DNA of 64,000 nucleotides from Ceratothoa steindachneri (lineage: Eukaryota; Arthropoda; Malacostraca; Isopoda; Cymothoidae), in assembly GCA_963969495.1 (NCBI GenBank), contig OZ018318.1:177500246-177564245 (forward strand), in the 5' to 3' direction. Shown in pieces: positions 37,561-48,700 of this stretch; the stretch's first letter is position 1; every line of letters begins with the position of its first letter. A program made the position numbers and the translations under genes. Under the pieces are notes generated by a model. That model was not told the DNA's origin, searched no databases, and worked only from the letters and a program-made list of their open reading frames with translations.

Positions 37561-38801
37561 AGAAATATCATTAAATAGTAGCATCATTAAAAATGCTTCA
37601 TTAATTGAATACCATAGATTAAAATAATTATCAGTTGGCCACAATGTTGCCAGCTAGACTTGAGTTCAATTAGCGCTGCACGTAATTCATTAGTCAAGGA
37701 ATTCGGTGGCCTCAAATTAATTGCACATTTCTTCTTTTCCATCTTAGATTTTAATCTCGATTTCAGTGCTCAAATTTGGAGTCAGTTCAAATATCTTTGG
37801 TTGTCACTAATCAGAAAAAAAGGATTTATTTTTTACGTAAGGCGACCCTGAATAGAAAATTGATTTCGATGAGTTACACGGCTACACAATATAAAGTTAA
37901 GCCCTCTCGCGCTTTATCATACTTCAATTAGATAGACAAATTTTCACTTATACTTTATCCATTTATACTATTTTCCACTTATTTGGCGAAGATACTATCG
38001 TTTTTTTTTTAAATATCTCATAGGAGACATGAAATAAAAAACACCCTCAAACAGTCATAGAATTCATGTTGCTCATTAAATCTTTCACTCCTTTCTATCT
38101 CTCTTTTTACCAGTTCCTCCAAAAAGCCTAAAAATACTCCAAGAAGGAAGAGAAGTAAAATCAGTAATTGCACCTTTCCAGAAAGGAGAATCCACAACGC
38201 CTCAATTCTGAGATAAAATCAAGAGGTTTAAACGTGACAAAATCTCCGAATATAGGACCAAGAAAGACAGAATATTACGCCAGAAGGACACTTTAAGAAA
38301 GAAGACAGGAAGGAGAGAAGCATAAATGAGAAGAAAGGGCAAAAGGAAAATAGGATGTAATTTGATTGGGTTGTTTTACTTTAATTGAGAATCTGATAGT
38401 CTCTAGAACTAAAAATGGTAATCAGAAGGGAATAGGTAGATAGTATTGCGGATAAGGGAGTAGTTACAAGCCTAGAATAATCTGTGTAACTCTTACTAGG
38501 CACGTGATATCTGATCGTGCATTGCCTTCCATAATCACTACTATTTTGACGCTAACTGCACTGTATGCTCTAAAAAAGGTTTAATGTATACTTCAGCTTT
38601 TTTGTTATCCTCTTAGATTCACAATTGAAGATCAATTGATAAAGACGCAGTCGAAGAGATATTTCAACAGTAATTTGTTTACAGGGATAAAGAGTTTTAC
38701 TCAGGAGGCATAACACTTTCACTTTGTTAGGAAATTACATGCCAAACCGATCCTTCTTTTTTGTAAAATAAATTCTCTTGTTTGAGCTATGTTTTGTTAT
38801 A
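37561..38801. other. AT-rich DNA, no gene seen
   Basis: Nothing recognised up to the left end of the mariner-like element. The 63-codon frame at 37660-37851 has no recognisable content. Confidence 0.5.
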
Positions 38802-40154
38802 CAGGGTCACCCCCCCCCCCAAAAAAAAAGGCCTGCACACACTTTTTTGTGATATATCCTTCATTCTTTCACTAATCATCCGTACTTTTCAGGAAATTAC
38901 AGAAACAATGCCTCTGAACACAACTAGATCTCAATTGGAGCTCCAGCAAAGAAAAAACTGTGTCAAACATTACTACAAGAAAGGCTCGTTTAAAAAAGTA
39001 CAGGACAATTTCCTGCGTCAGTTTGAATGTAAAAAATGCCCACTCCAAGAGCGAAATTCAGGAGTGGGTGGACCACTTCAAGAACTATGGGACAGTAGAA
39101 AAACTCATTGCAGCCAGTGATAACAATCCAAGCCATTCAGGACGCCCAAGGAAGCCTATAGCTGATCTGTTCGAAAGCACGAGAGAGTCAGTTCAGTAGA
39201 GTCAAAACGCTCTTTGCGCAATCGAAGTTAGTCCCTTGGTATATCTCGTGAGACATGTAGAAGAGTGCTAGTAATGAATATAAAGGCCTATCCATACAGA
39301 ATACAGACGAAACAGCTCCTTACACCCTCAGACAAGGAGAAGAAAGAAAGGCTATTTAGATAAAGATCCTGGAAAAGATTCAAGAGACCCCAACTTTCCT
39401 TAACCTCCTTTGGCCCTCAGATCAAGCTCACCTCCATCATAAAGGAAAAGTAAACTCGAATAAAAATGTTTTCTGGGAGACCTCCAGACCAAAAGAGGTA
39501 GCCAGCAAGCACCTATACTTCTTTAAATAGCGAGAGGTATCATCGGACCATTCTTCTTCGAGGAATCTGGCGCGACAGTGATAGTCACCAAGGGGCGGTA
39601 TATTGAGGTCCTCAAAACCTTCAGAGAGAGAGGTAGTCACTCTTCCCTTCACTTATAAGGAAGTTCTGGTTCCAGCAAGATGGAGCAAGCTCTCACACAT
39701 CAAACCTTTACCGAGATTGACTGAAAGAGACCTGTGGTGGACGTGTTATAAGTCTCAAGACTGATTGTGAGTGAGCACCTCACAACCCAGACCTTAGCCA
39801 ACAAGATTTCTTTCTCTGGGGCTCTCTTAAAGATAGAGTGTACGCAGGGAGACCCAGAACAATCACGGAACTCAAGGGAGCCATCAGGGAGAAGATCAAA
39901 GCCATTAGCTGGTTAGTTTGTAAGGACGTTATGGACAACTTTGTGCTGCGCCTCATGAAATGCACAGAGCTAAATGGAGCTCATCTTGAACACGTGCTCT
40001 AGAATAAATAAGAAAAGTCCAAAGACTCTCATGTTTTGATATGATGTTTTTAAACATAATAAACTAGTTATCACCAAAGTTTCATTTATTCCTTGTAGAA
40101 ATTAAGAAATGAGGCCTATCGAAATTTGGAGGCCATGTTGCGGGGGTGATCCTG
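38802..40154 (+). mobile_element. Full-length dead mariner-like element, DD41D type
   Basis: The left end CAGGGTCACCCCC follows a TA at 38800-38801. The right end, read inverted from 40154, is CAGGATCACCCCC, and both inverted repeats reach a shared GGCCT about 30 bp in. The left copy carries runs of 11 C and 9 A. The right flanking dinucleotide is CA instead of TA, so the target duplication has mutated. A single decayed transposase fills the 1353-bp element, which is the usual size for the superfamily. Confidence 0.88.
38908..40002 (+). pseudogene. Mariner/Tc1-superfamily transposase, DD41D
   Basis: The ATG at 38908 starts MPLNTTRSQLELQQRKNCV. After a frame change near 39025 the text continues EIQEWVDHFKNYGTVEKL and SGRPRKPI, the N-terminal DNA-binding part. 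LLWPSDQAHLHHKG near 39410-39440 holds the first catalytic Asp. The C-terminal frame is continuous apart from stops: FWFQQDGASSHTSN has the second Asp and NPDLSQQDFFLWG the third, with 41 residues between them, which is the DD41D (rosa-like) spacing. Two TGA stops stand where Trp is expected. The frame ends at TAG (40000-40002), and AATAAA follows at 40004. It was a cut-and-paste transposase and is now inactive. Confidence 0.88.
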
Positions 40155-42165
40155 CATTTACTTAGGTTAAAATGACTAAAAATCTTTCTTTATTACCTGA
40201 CACATCACATATTTTTCGGAGGATGTAATCCATCTTACTTCTCTGCTTTTCTCCCTACTAAATCTCGAGCTTTTGATATTTTTCCTTTATGCTCTTCAAT
40301 TGTTAACTAAAAAATTCATTACTTTAAATATATTTAAATTTTCACAAATTAAACCGGTGCTTGTAAAGGCAGTGAGAGCGAGCTCCTTAATATCTTAACA
40401 ATTTTTTCAGAAGCTAAAACTAGTTTCATTCATGTTTTTCTGTTTGCCCTCTTTATTCCGTTTATATGATCACACACCTCTAGTTCAGTCACGACAGCGT
40501 CGATGATATTTGATTTTATCCACAATCAACTCCTTTCTATAATCTATTTAATTAACTTTAAATGCAACTGATTAAAGTAATCGAGTGTCTGTCGTTAACC
40601 TGCCATCGCTCTATGGAGATATCTACTCAACACGTGTTTATAAATGTATGTTTGAAAGGATCATTTTCTCCAAGCCTAAATTTTAAAATGGTCAAGTTTT
40701 AGTAGAAAATTTCATCTTTTGATTAAACATTTCTTTCATCTTAAAAACGCTAATGATTTTGTCTATTTTTACATCCTGTTCACTTTTCAAAGGCCTGACT
40801 CAAAAGGACAAATACATTAATTACACCACTGCCTTTGTAAATTCAATCTAATTCGAGAAAAGTCAAAAAGCAATAACAAAAATTGGCTCTCTGATTTTTT
40901 GACAGCAGGGAAGGGATAGGAGAAGATTAATTTAATAATCAGATAATCTAAGTTTGAATGATTTTTAACATTATTCAACTCTAATCATCCTTATATGCAC
41001 CAATTCTCTATAGATAATTGGGGTTAAAATTTATTACATTTTTTATCTTATTCTATATAATGTCGCCTTGATGAGATTTTAAGTTTGCTCTTTAATTATA
41101 CCTAAATCCTACATTCAAATTCATGGATGTACTTAATAAATTACTCACAGTACAGTGGTAACTGCAATGTGTTTATCAAGAAGAAACCAGAGCTCCACTT
41201 TACTAAGTAACGAGTTGATTAATTCTGTCTTGCTAAATACCTAACAAATGGCCTGAAAATTGCTCGTTCATTATTTTCTATATATAAAGTATTGAAGCTG
41301 AATCAATATGCAAAATTTGGCTCAGAACCATTCATTGACAGCGTTTGATCTTAGACACATCAAAGCAGGGCTTATTCAGGTAAACCAATCCTCTACGCAA
41401 GTCTTCTCTCAATTTAATTCAATTCTAACTGCACACGCAGCTTATCGATGGCTATGGAACTTTAGTGGTGGTGTGCGACACAAAGTTGTCTGTTTGTAAT
41501 TTCGTATGTCATCGCTAGGCTAACTAAATGAGAGATTGTCCTCATTGTCTTAAGTATTCCTAAATAAAAAAATCAAATCGGCTTTGTCGCGCGCTTTATT
41601 AACAGAAATCTTTTGAAAAGTTTATAACATAAATTATAAGAATAACTATCCTTCACTTATTTATTTAAGTCATATATACATGGTACCCAATTTGTTGTGA
41701 GCTGTTAAATGATGGATAGTAAAAGAAAGAAAGATGTATTTTAACAAAAAAACGAAATTAAGATTGTAAAAGAATGGAAATACGTAACAGGCTTAGGACA
41801 AAAAATGGCACTCTTATTAAAATTCAAAAGAATATTCTAAAAATGGCCAAGCTTTATAGGTATCAAGGTGTTATATAGTATTATTGTAGGTAGGGAATCG
41901 TTCATTGCGTAGTGCCTGGGGAAAATGTAAGATTTTATCACATTGACTTCTAGACCGATATCATGAATATTTTAGCTCAAGTCAATAATAATTTTTTTGC
42001 TTATTTGTTTTCATTTTAGTCCAAAAATATGTCAGGAAACAAAATTTAGGCTCTGATCATAATAGTTAGTGGAAGATTTTAGATTATTTTTCTTAATTTT
42101 TTAGTATATACTCTAGCAGGACATGTCACTCAGTTTCTGGTGACGCATATAAATTTCAAATTAAT
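40155..42165. other. AT-rich DNA, no gene seen
   Basis: No recognisable coding, RNA or repeat feature between the mariner-like element and the first solo LTR. Confidence 0.5.
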
Positions 42166-42170
42166 AAAAC

Positions 42171-42193
42171 TGTAGAGGTATAATAAGAGTTTA

Positions 42194-42249
<56 letters not shown>

Positions 42250-43488
42250 CGAGGCCAAGGAAATAATAACAAAAGACATCTGAGTTTAGCATTGCCCCTC
42301 CGATGTCCTCCGGTAACATAGGAGAACGGGCAAAAGGGTACATGTTACGAGACAGATTCCTGCCCTTAGCTCAAAAGGCAGGCACTTCGACGGTGTACTT
42401 ATAAACAATCAATTTAAAAGTGCAGACTGCCGATGTTGTATTACCCTCTCTCAGATCTACAAGACGCCAAGCGCTGGAGACCAACCCGAGGACTTGCCTT
42501 GTGAGTCACCTCTTCACCTCCCCATTATCCCGCGGGAGTAATTTGTGTATATAACAGGTTGACCCGAGGAAACGAGGCTTTTTGTTCGTTCTAACGGAAG
42601 AGACAAGAAAGTCACCGGTTGAGAGATTTTTCGAGTTCGAGAAGAAAACAGAAAAATCACCGGTAGAAAGTTATTGGCAAGTTAAGGAGAACTTGCAGTC
42701 CTTGTACAAAACCAAGATTATTGAGTATTAATCTACCCAGTTTGAGAACTCCAAATCTCCCTCTATCTGAGTTGGACAAACTCCAACAAGATAGAAAAAA
42801 GGAAGACACAGATTTCATCTCGTCAGGATGAAAATGAGGTCGAGATCGCACCAACTGGCTATAAGTAGAAGGACTAACTTTTCGCCTGAGAATCAACCAA
42901 AACCAGATCTCTCGTGACGTCACCCATCAAATCGACAGGCAGGTCGACGAATGCCATCTATTGAGCAAACAACCAACTACTCGAGTTACGCCTCTCCGGA
43001 ACAAAATCTCCGAAGATAGTCTAACGCGTCTCGGGTATTTAATCTCCATTACCCTATGTGAGTAAAGAATAATCCTGTTTTTATGTCCCCGCGCATAATA
43101 ATTAGTTTATTGGATGTCTGGCTAAGGAAAAAGATATTAACTTAAAATTGTTTCCCCCCGTAAAATTTTATCTCGAATCAAGCTTGGAGAGCTCGCCCAG
43201 CAATCCCATTTTCTCTTTTTTAAGTGTATTAGATCTGTATTTTTTATAGAATTTAGTAAGAGGGTTTATGTTCATTAAAGTCTATTTTTTAAGTAAAAGC
43301 ACTGGTTTAATTATCCTCGAACGAGTTAAAGTGGTAATAATTGATAAAATCAAGAAAGAAACGCCTTTTATTCATTCACTAGAATAAAAATAAGGTTCAG
43401 GACTCTTAGAGAATGATCGCCAAGCGATCACCGAGGCACTAACCTACGCCTCAAGTCAAAGTTTATTTGTTTCATTAAAAATTAAAAA

Positions 43489-43532
<44 letters not shown>

Positions 43533-43550
43533 CTCGGCTAACCTACGACA
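42171..43550 (+). mobile_element. Solo LTR, copy 1 (1380 bp)
   Basis: It begins TGTAG and ends CGACA, and is flanked by perfect 5-bp duplications AAAAC at 42166-42170 and 43551-43555. A second copy lies inverted at 51331-52714 and matches over its full length, roughly 90% in the part I compared. The LTR contains (AT)n tracts near both ends (42195-42245 and 43494-43531). A TATATAA at 42548-42554 and an AATAAA at 43383-43388 are conserved in both copies and suggest the plus orientation. No internal retroelement genes adjoin it, so it is a solo LTR left by recombination. The superfamily cannot be set from the LTR alone; 5-bp duplications fit Gypsy, Copia and BEL/Pao. Confidence 0.88.
42548..42554 (+). 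promoter_or_regulatory. Candidate LTR TATA box
   Basis: TATATAA followed by a conserved caggttgac-cgag block; the same box is at 52313-52307 on the minus strand in copy 2. The role is inferred from conservation and position. Confidence 0.4.
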
Positions 43551-43865
43551 AAAACTATTCGTAATAATTACTTTAGCAGGACATCTTATACATCATGTGT
43601 GAGTAGATCTAAATGCTAAGTTCAATCAAAATGTTAATAACCACTTTAAAAAACCAACAAATTATTATATTTGTGAGCTAGGTCATCAAAATATAAGTCA
43701 AAACTGACACACATTTAAGAAAAGTACTGTAAAATGTGGTTGTTGTTTTTGTTTTTGTCCTCTATACAATTCTAATTTTTTCTTTTCTTTCCAGCATTTA
43801 TAATAATATAATATTAATATAAAATATAAATACTATAATATTTTTTACACTATATGTTATAAATA
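43551..43865. other. Spacer before piggyBac relic
   Basis: AT-rich. The acacattta at 43709-43717 has an inverted counterpart at 44648-44656 that abuts TTAA, and the pair could be the remains of the piggyBac element's termini. The left copy lacks TTAA, so this is weak. Confidence 0.3.
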
Positions 43866-44640
43866 ATGGCTCAGAAAAAAATGAAACTCAGTGAAACAAT
43901 AGAGGACCTACACCAAGGTTCTCAGGATGACAGTTCAGATTTCACTGATGTTAGTGATTATTGAGTCTATAGACGAGTAATTTCATGGATTGAGCGATTA
44001 TCAAATTGATTCTAGGCTGCAAGAACTCTTGCAGAGAGATAGGCACAGAGAGATAGGGTATATACAACACTGATGTAAGAGGGGAAGATATTGATAGAGC
44101 CGATGTCATTCTAATGTGGACTGAGTATGCTAACAGAGAAAAAGTATTTGCTTTTATAGGTAAAGGTGGTTTAAAAATTTATATACAACAAACAATTACA
44201 CCCATATTCTTGAATGAATTCATCATAGACATGGAATTGACTAAAATTTATGGATGGGATTGAATCCAAAGGATAGCATTAAAGAAAATTGGAGCAAATC
44301 TCAGTTGTTTGAAACTCCGCTCACAGAAAAAATAATGTCAAGAAACCAATTTCAACTTCTACTAAATTTATTACTTTTGCTGAAACAATGAATTTTAGAG
44401 AGAAGCTAGAATAGGTAAAATTAGCCCACTTATTCAAATGCTTATAAATATTATCAATGCGTTCTGTCCTCCAAATAAGGCGGCAATAGATAAAACACTA
44501 GTGCCATGGAGAGGAAGTCTAATCTTTTGACAGAGGCTTAGAAGGATTATTTCACGCAATGCCGGATATATTGGCCATATCACCAATATTTTGGTTAAGT
44601 GGCCTATTTGAAAATTCTATGTCACCTATAAATCGGTGAA
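43866..44640 (+). pseudogene. piggyBac-like transposase relic
   Basis: The ATG at 43866 is followed by an acidic, Ser/Asp-rich N-terminus (GSQDDSSDFTDVSD) typical of piggyBac transposases, then a stop. Further on come NWSKSQLFETPLTEKIMSRN with QFQLLLNLL, then IGKISPLIQMLINIINAF, then IDKTLVPWRGSLIF near 44490-44530. That block corresponds to the family's IDExLVPxRGR motif and includes the first catalytic Asp. At least three frame changes and several stops are present. Similarity fades after about 44540, so the remaining catalytic domain and the C-terminal Cys-rich domain are missing or unrecognisable. Confidence 0.8.
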
Positions 44641-45026
44641 ATGGTAGTAAATGTGTTAATACCTATGGGGTATTATGTAACAGATGCAAACGTGTAGTAG
44701 TAAATTCATTTTAATATCATATTTTCTTCAAATTTTAGTTATTTTTTAAGTGCGATTAAAACCATTTTGGATTTGCTCATTTCCCCTCTATACAACACTT
44801 AACAGCCTTAGTCACTTGTAATTTTACCATTAACCTTTCTTTCCTTTTGCACCCGTAGTAAATTAGTGCTTAGTGTACAGGAATAGCAGCACGACTCTCC
44901 ATGCCAGATCACCCCTGCAGTACCACACTAGATTGATGCTATCTACGTTTTATTCGTTTTAGAAATTTAATATTACCTCCTTTACGCCTATTTTTGAAAC
45001 CACTATTCACCTTTCTTCTTGACTAG
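44641..45026. other. Spacer, no gene seen
   Basis: AT-rich and G-poor. No coding signal recognised. Confidence 0.45.
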
Positions 45027-45782
45027 CGGCTAATTTTGAACAGCTTTTGTCTATTCTTTTCTAATCGGGGGCAGGAGATGGCATATGGCTCACTCCTTCC
45101 TTCTGGTTCCGTTAGGGTGGAGGATTATAATATCCTTACATCCTCCCTGCCATATATTCTCCCTCTACAAGTGTCCATTAAACACCCCTTCACGTACTCG
45201 CTAAAGGATGTAACGTTGAAGTTGAGTCGCTAACATCTGGAGAATTTTGTGCTCCACAGGATCTTACCCCTAAAATTTGTCTTTACACCGCTAATGTCTG
45301 CAGAAGGATTTGTAGTCTCGTGTCTTCCAGAAAAAGTTAGTTACAGAGACTGCACCACTTTCACATACAAACTTGGAGTCCCTCGACGAGATACGCCCTC
45401 GGTGGTATTTCATTTTGAATTCGAGAAATATATTAATTTTAACTCTCACAACCATTCATTTACAGATTTATTCCGTATCTGTTTCACTTTCAAATATGTA
45501 GATAACAGCCTAACCACCATAACCATTCTTTTAAAATACCACCTTCAGGTTTCGTCATATCAGTCAATTCTATGTTCAGCGGACTTCATATTTTTCATAC
45601 TGGCCACAGCCCTAACAATCTCTTACATTCCAGTCGCTTTTATACATTTTGATAATACCTGGTTTCCACCATCGTTCCAATCATATTCCCCTCAGCTTGA
45701 TCTTGCATATACATCTTATACAACTCGCCAGCTTCTTTTCACATCCATATTACTGACAGTTACACTGCTCTTATTACATTAG
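45027..45782 (+). CDS. Anonymous long open frame, doubtful
   Basis: One reading frame stays open from 45027 to 45782 apart from a single TAA at 45231-45233, giving pieces of about 68 and 182 codons. This is the longest such run outside the transposons. An ATG at 45075 is the first in-frame Met. The second piece includes CLPEKVSYRDCTTFTYKLGV and ends in a hydrophobic stretch (LLFTSILLTVTLLLLH) that could be a membrane segment. I recognise no family. The region is G-poor on this strand, and such composition lowers the number of TAG/TGA stops, so a chance frame is quite possible. No splice sites or promoter support it. Confidence 0.2.
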
Positions 45783-48700
45783 TTTTCACACAATTAATCT
45801 TCACTTTGTTTCTAACCTTCCAAACATTCTAAAAGAAGCGCTTTAATTTTATATTTTAGCACCTTCATTAATGTTCCGCTCAAAATGATCAATGTGTTCC
45901 TTTATTTTAAATCTATGTATTGATTCATCTTTCGGGATGGTTATCTACATTATTTAGGGCATTGATATTAACCCTACATACAGCCATTACATTATTATTT
46001 ATAGCTTACTTAAATTCTTTTTTGTTTGCTTTAATCCTTCGTTTGTAATTACTTCTTCTATCCCTAGTCTCGGAATTCTCGAGTATTCTTCCTTCTCTCT
46101 ACGAAGCAACAGCCTTTCAATTTTTATTTTCTTTTCCCATTCACTTTGATTACTCCAACTCATCCAAGCACATTCCACGTTCACCTTAGATAACTATCAG
46201 GTAGTACGATATTCCATTACTTCTATTATTTTAGGTAATATAAGAATATTTTTTAAACGTTAATAAAACATATAATTAAACACGACAAAGAAAATTAATA
46301 ACACTCTGACTTAGTGTATTCGGGGAATTATTTGAAATAAAAATTAGGTTTGAATTTCACAATCCTCAGGGCTATTTGAATATTGTCGAAAGTAAAAAAA
46401 ACAGGGATAAATTGACCAACGCTTGTAATAAATTCGCCTTGTGTAGTAAGTATGTTTATCCTCAACGGAATAGCCGAAATTTGGTGTAAAGTGTTATGTA
46501 CTATAAACAGAGATGATAACAGCAATTTCATCCATTAGAAAAGAAATAAAACGATAGAAAAAGTTGGGCATAAATGGGTATTTATGTTTTACTAATTCTT
46601 TATTTTCCCATTTCTTTTAAACAATATGTACCTTCCAATTGTTGCAAAAAGCTAATAAAATATTTAACTTTCTCATATTAAGCAGAAATAATCAAGAGTA
46701 AATATAAATATATATCTATAGAACAATAGAAAATAAATAAGAAAAGAATAGGAAAAAAACCTCCTTATTTTCATTTAATGGCCTCACGTTAATTGCGTAG
46801 TGCAGATCTTCAAATATGATAATGACTCCTAAAAGACTATTCTTAATTACGCAAATATAAAATAAATGCATACAGCTAAATATTAATCAGGTTACCCGAA
46901 ACTCTGATATATTTATTACTTTGTATATGTTTACAAATAGGGTAACCGTCGTTACACCTATTTAATTTAGTAAAATTCGAAAGGGTTGAGACAAGTGGTT
47001 AGTATAAAACAAAAATTGACAACCGATACTGTATCAGTTCCTGGGGGCAGGAATCATGCCACGTCAGTAAGTAATTTAAAAAGAATCATTCTAACACTCA
47101 CTAAAGTACGAGTGTATCATTCGATTCTTTTATATTGATCCTCAATTACCGTCGCAGAAAATAGGTCTCTTCAAACTATGACATATAAACATCCAAGGAC
47201 TACATCCGCTTTTTTGTGGCATGGAACATTTTATCCCAAGACTTCAGATTCACGGACTTGCAATACTCGGAGCGAGGGTATTACATTTCCCTGAAGCAGA
47301 TTCGTGTATCATGGAACGTTTAGTTTATTTCATTACCAGACGAGCGGAAAGACCCTAGCGCTTGTAAAGATGACCTGTTCAACATCGCTGCAACCTCCAT
47401 ATTTGAACCGTCGTCTTTGTGCACCTGAGATTATATCTTTCACCTGTACAACCCATTACATGTTGCTTCCCATCCGAACCGAACAAATTTTTTTTTTCAC
47501 CACAAAACACTTTTTTCCTTTTACAACTCAACAGGACCTAGTCAAGAGCGAAGTGTAAATTAGCTGATTTATTATATTTACTTATTATTTGTTTCTTACC
47601 AATGAGTTTGGTATTACTTTCACCTTACTCTAGGGACGCGAAACAGTCTGGCGACACACATACAAGTTAAATCCCGGCAGATCTGAAGAATAGTCTTTCA
47701 TTAACGACCATTGCATATGCAATTTTCCATGGGACTTTTTTCAATGGTGATCCATTTTTCTCATAGAGTCGCATGACTCAATATACTTATGGAACTTAAT
47801 TAAGCGTAAAATCACACATTTGACTGAATCTCGACCTTAAATCGTCTCGTAATCGAGAAAATTTAAAATTGTCTTCTTAAAGGTATTAAAAATATTTATT
47901 AGTAAAAAATATATAACCTTCATATTACATACAGGTTTTTTAACATATATTATATTATAAACACTTGACTTATAAAACATTTTTGATGTTATCATTAAAG
48001 TTTTAAATAATTATTTACTGAGACATACTTATCTTCACTTCCCCTGAATTCCCATAATGGTAAAACCAATAAACGTTGCAAAAAACAAACAAAATTAGGC
48101 AGAAACCGATGACTTATGGAAAAAGTACTTAAAGAATGTTTAAGCTTATTTTTGTATAATGTAATTAAAGAAAAAACATTCCGCTAAATATATTCGAAAG
48201 TAAACATTACAATTAATCTTCAAGGACCATTTAGCCTTCGATTCGGGGATTGTTAACTGAAAGACTTAGGAATCCTTTCGTTCTAAATATTTTATTTGAG
48301 TATGGTTACTAGAATAGAAACAAAATCCATTGACTAGTTTAGCAAACAAACCGCTTATGATGGTAAAAAAATCCTTTTCACTAATCTGTTGTTATACAAG
48401 TAGAAAACAAAAATAAGTTGCTTACCTCGGCAAAAAATATTACTTTAATTCATAATACTTGGATGTCTGCTGTAAAAATATTTCATCCTATAAAATAGAA
48501 ACTGTAGGACTTTGGTCAAAATTTGCGGAATTTTGATCCTCTCTGGATAATTTAAAAAATATATTGAAATTACTTTGGTTGATTACGGATTTATTTCATT
48601 AAATTAAAAAAATTAAAATAATTAATTATACTTTTTATTAGATTAGTTTTGCTTTTCTTGGGAAAGGGCTTTCATCGACCCATGCAGCATTTATGTGGTC

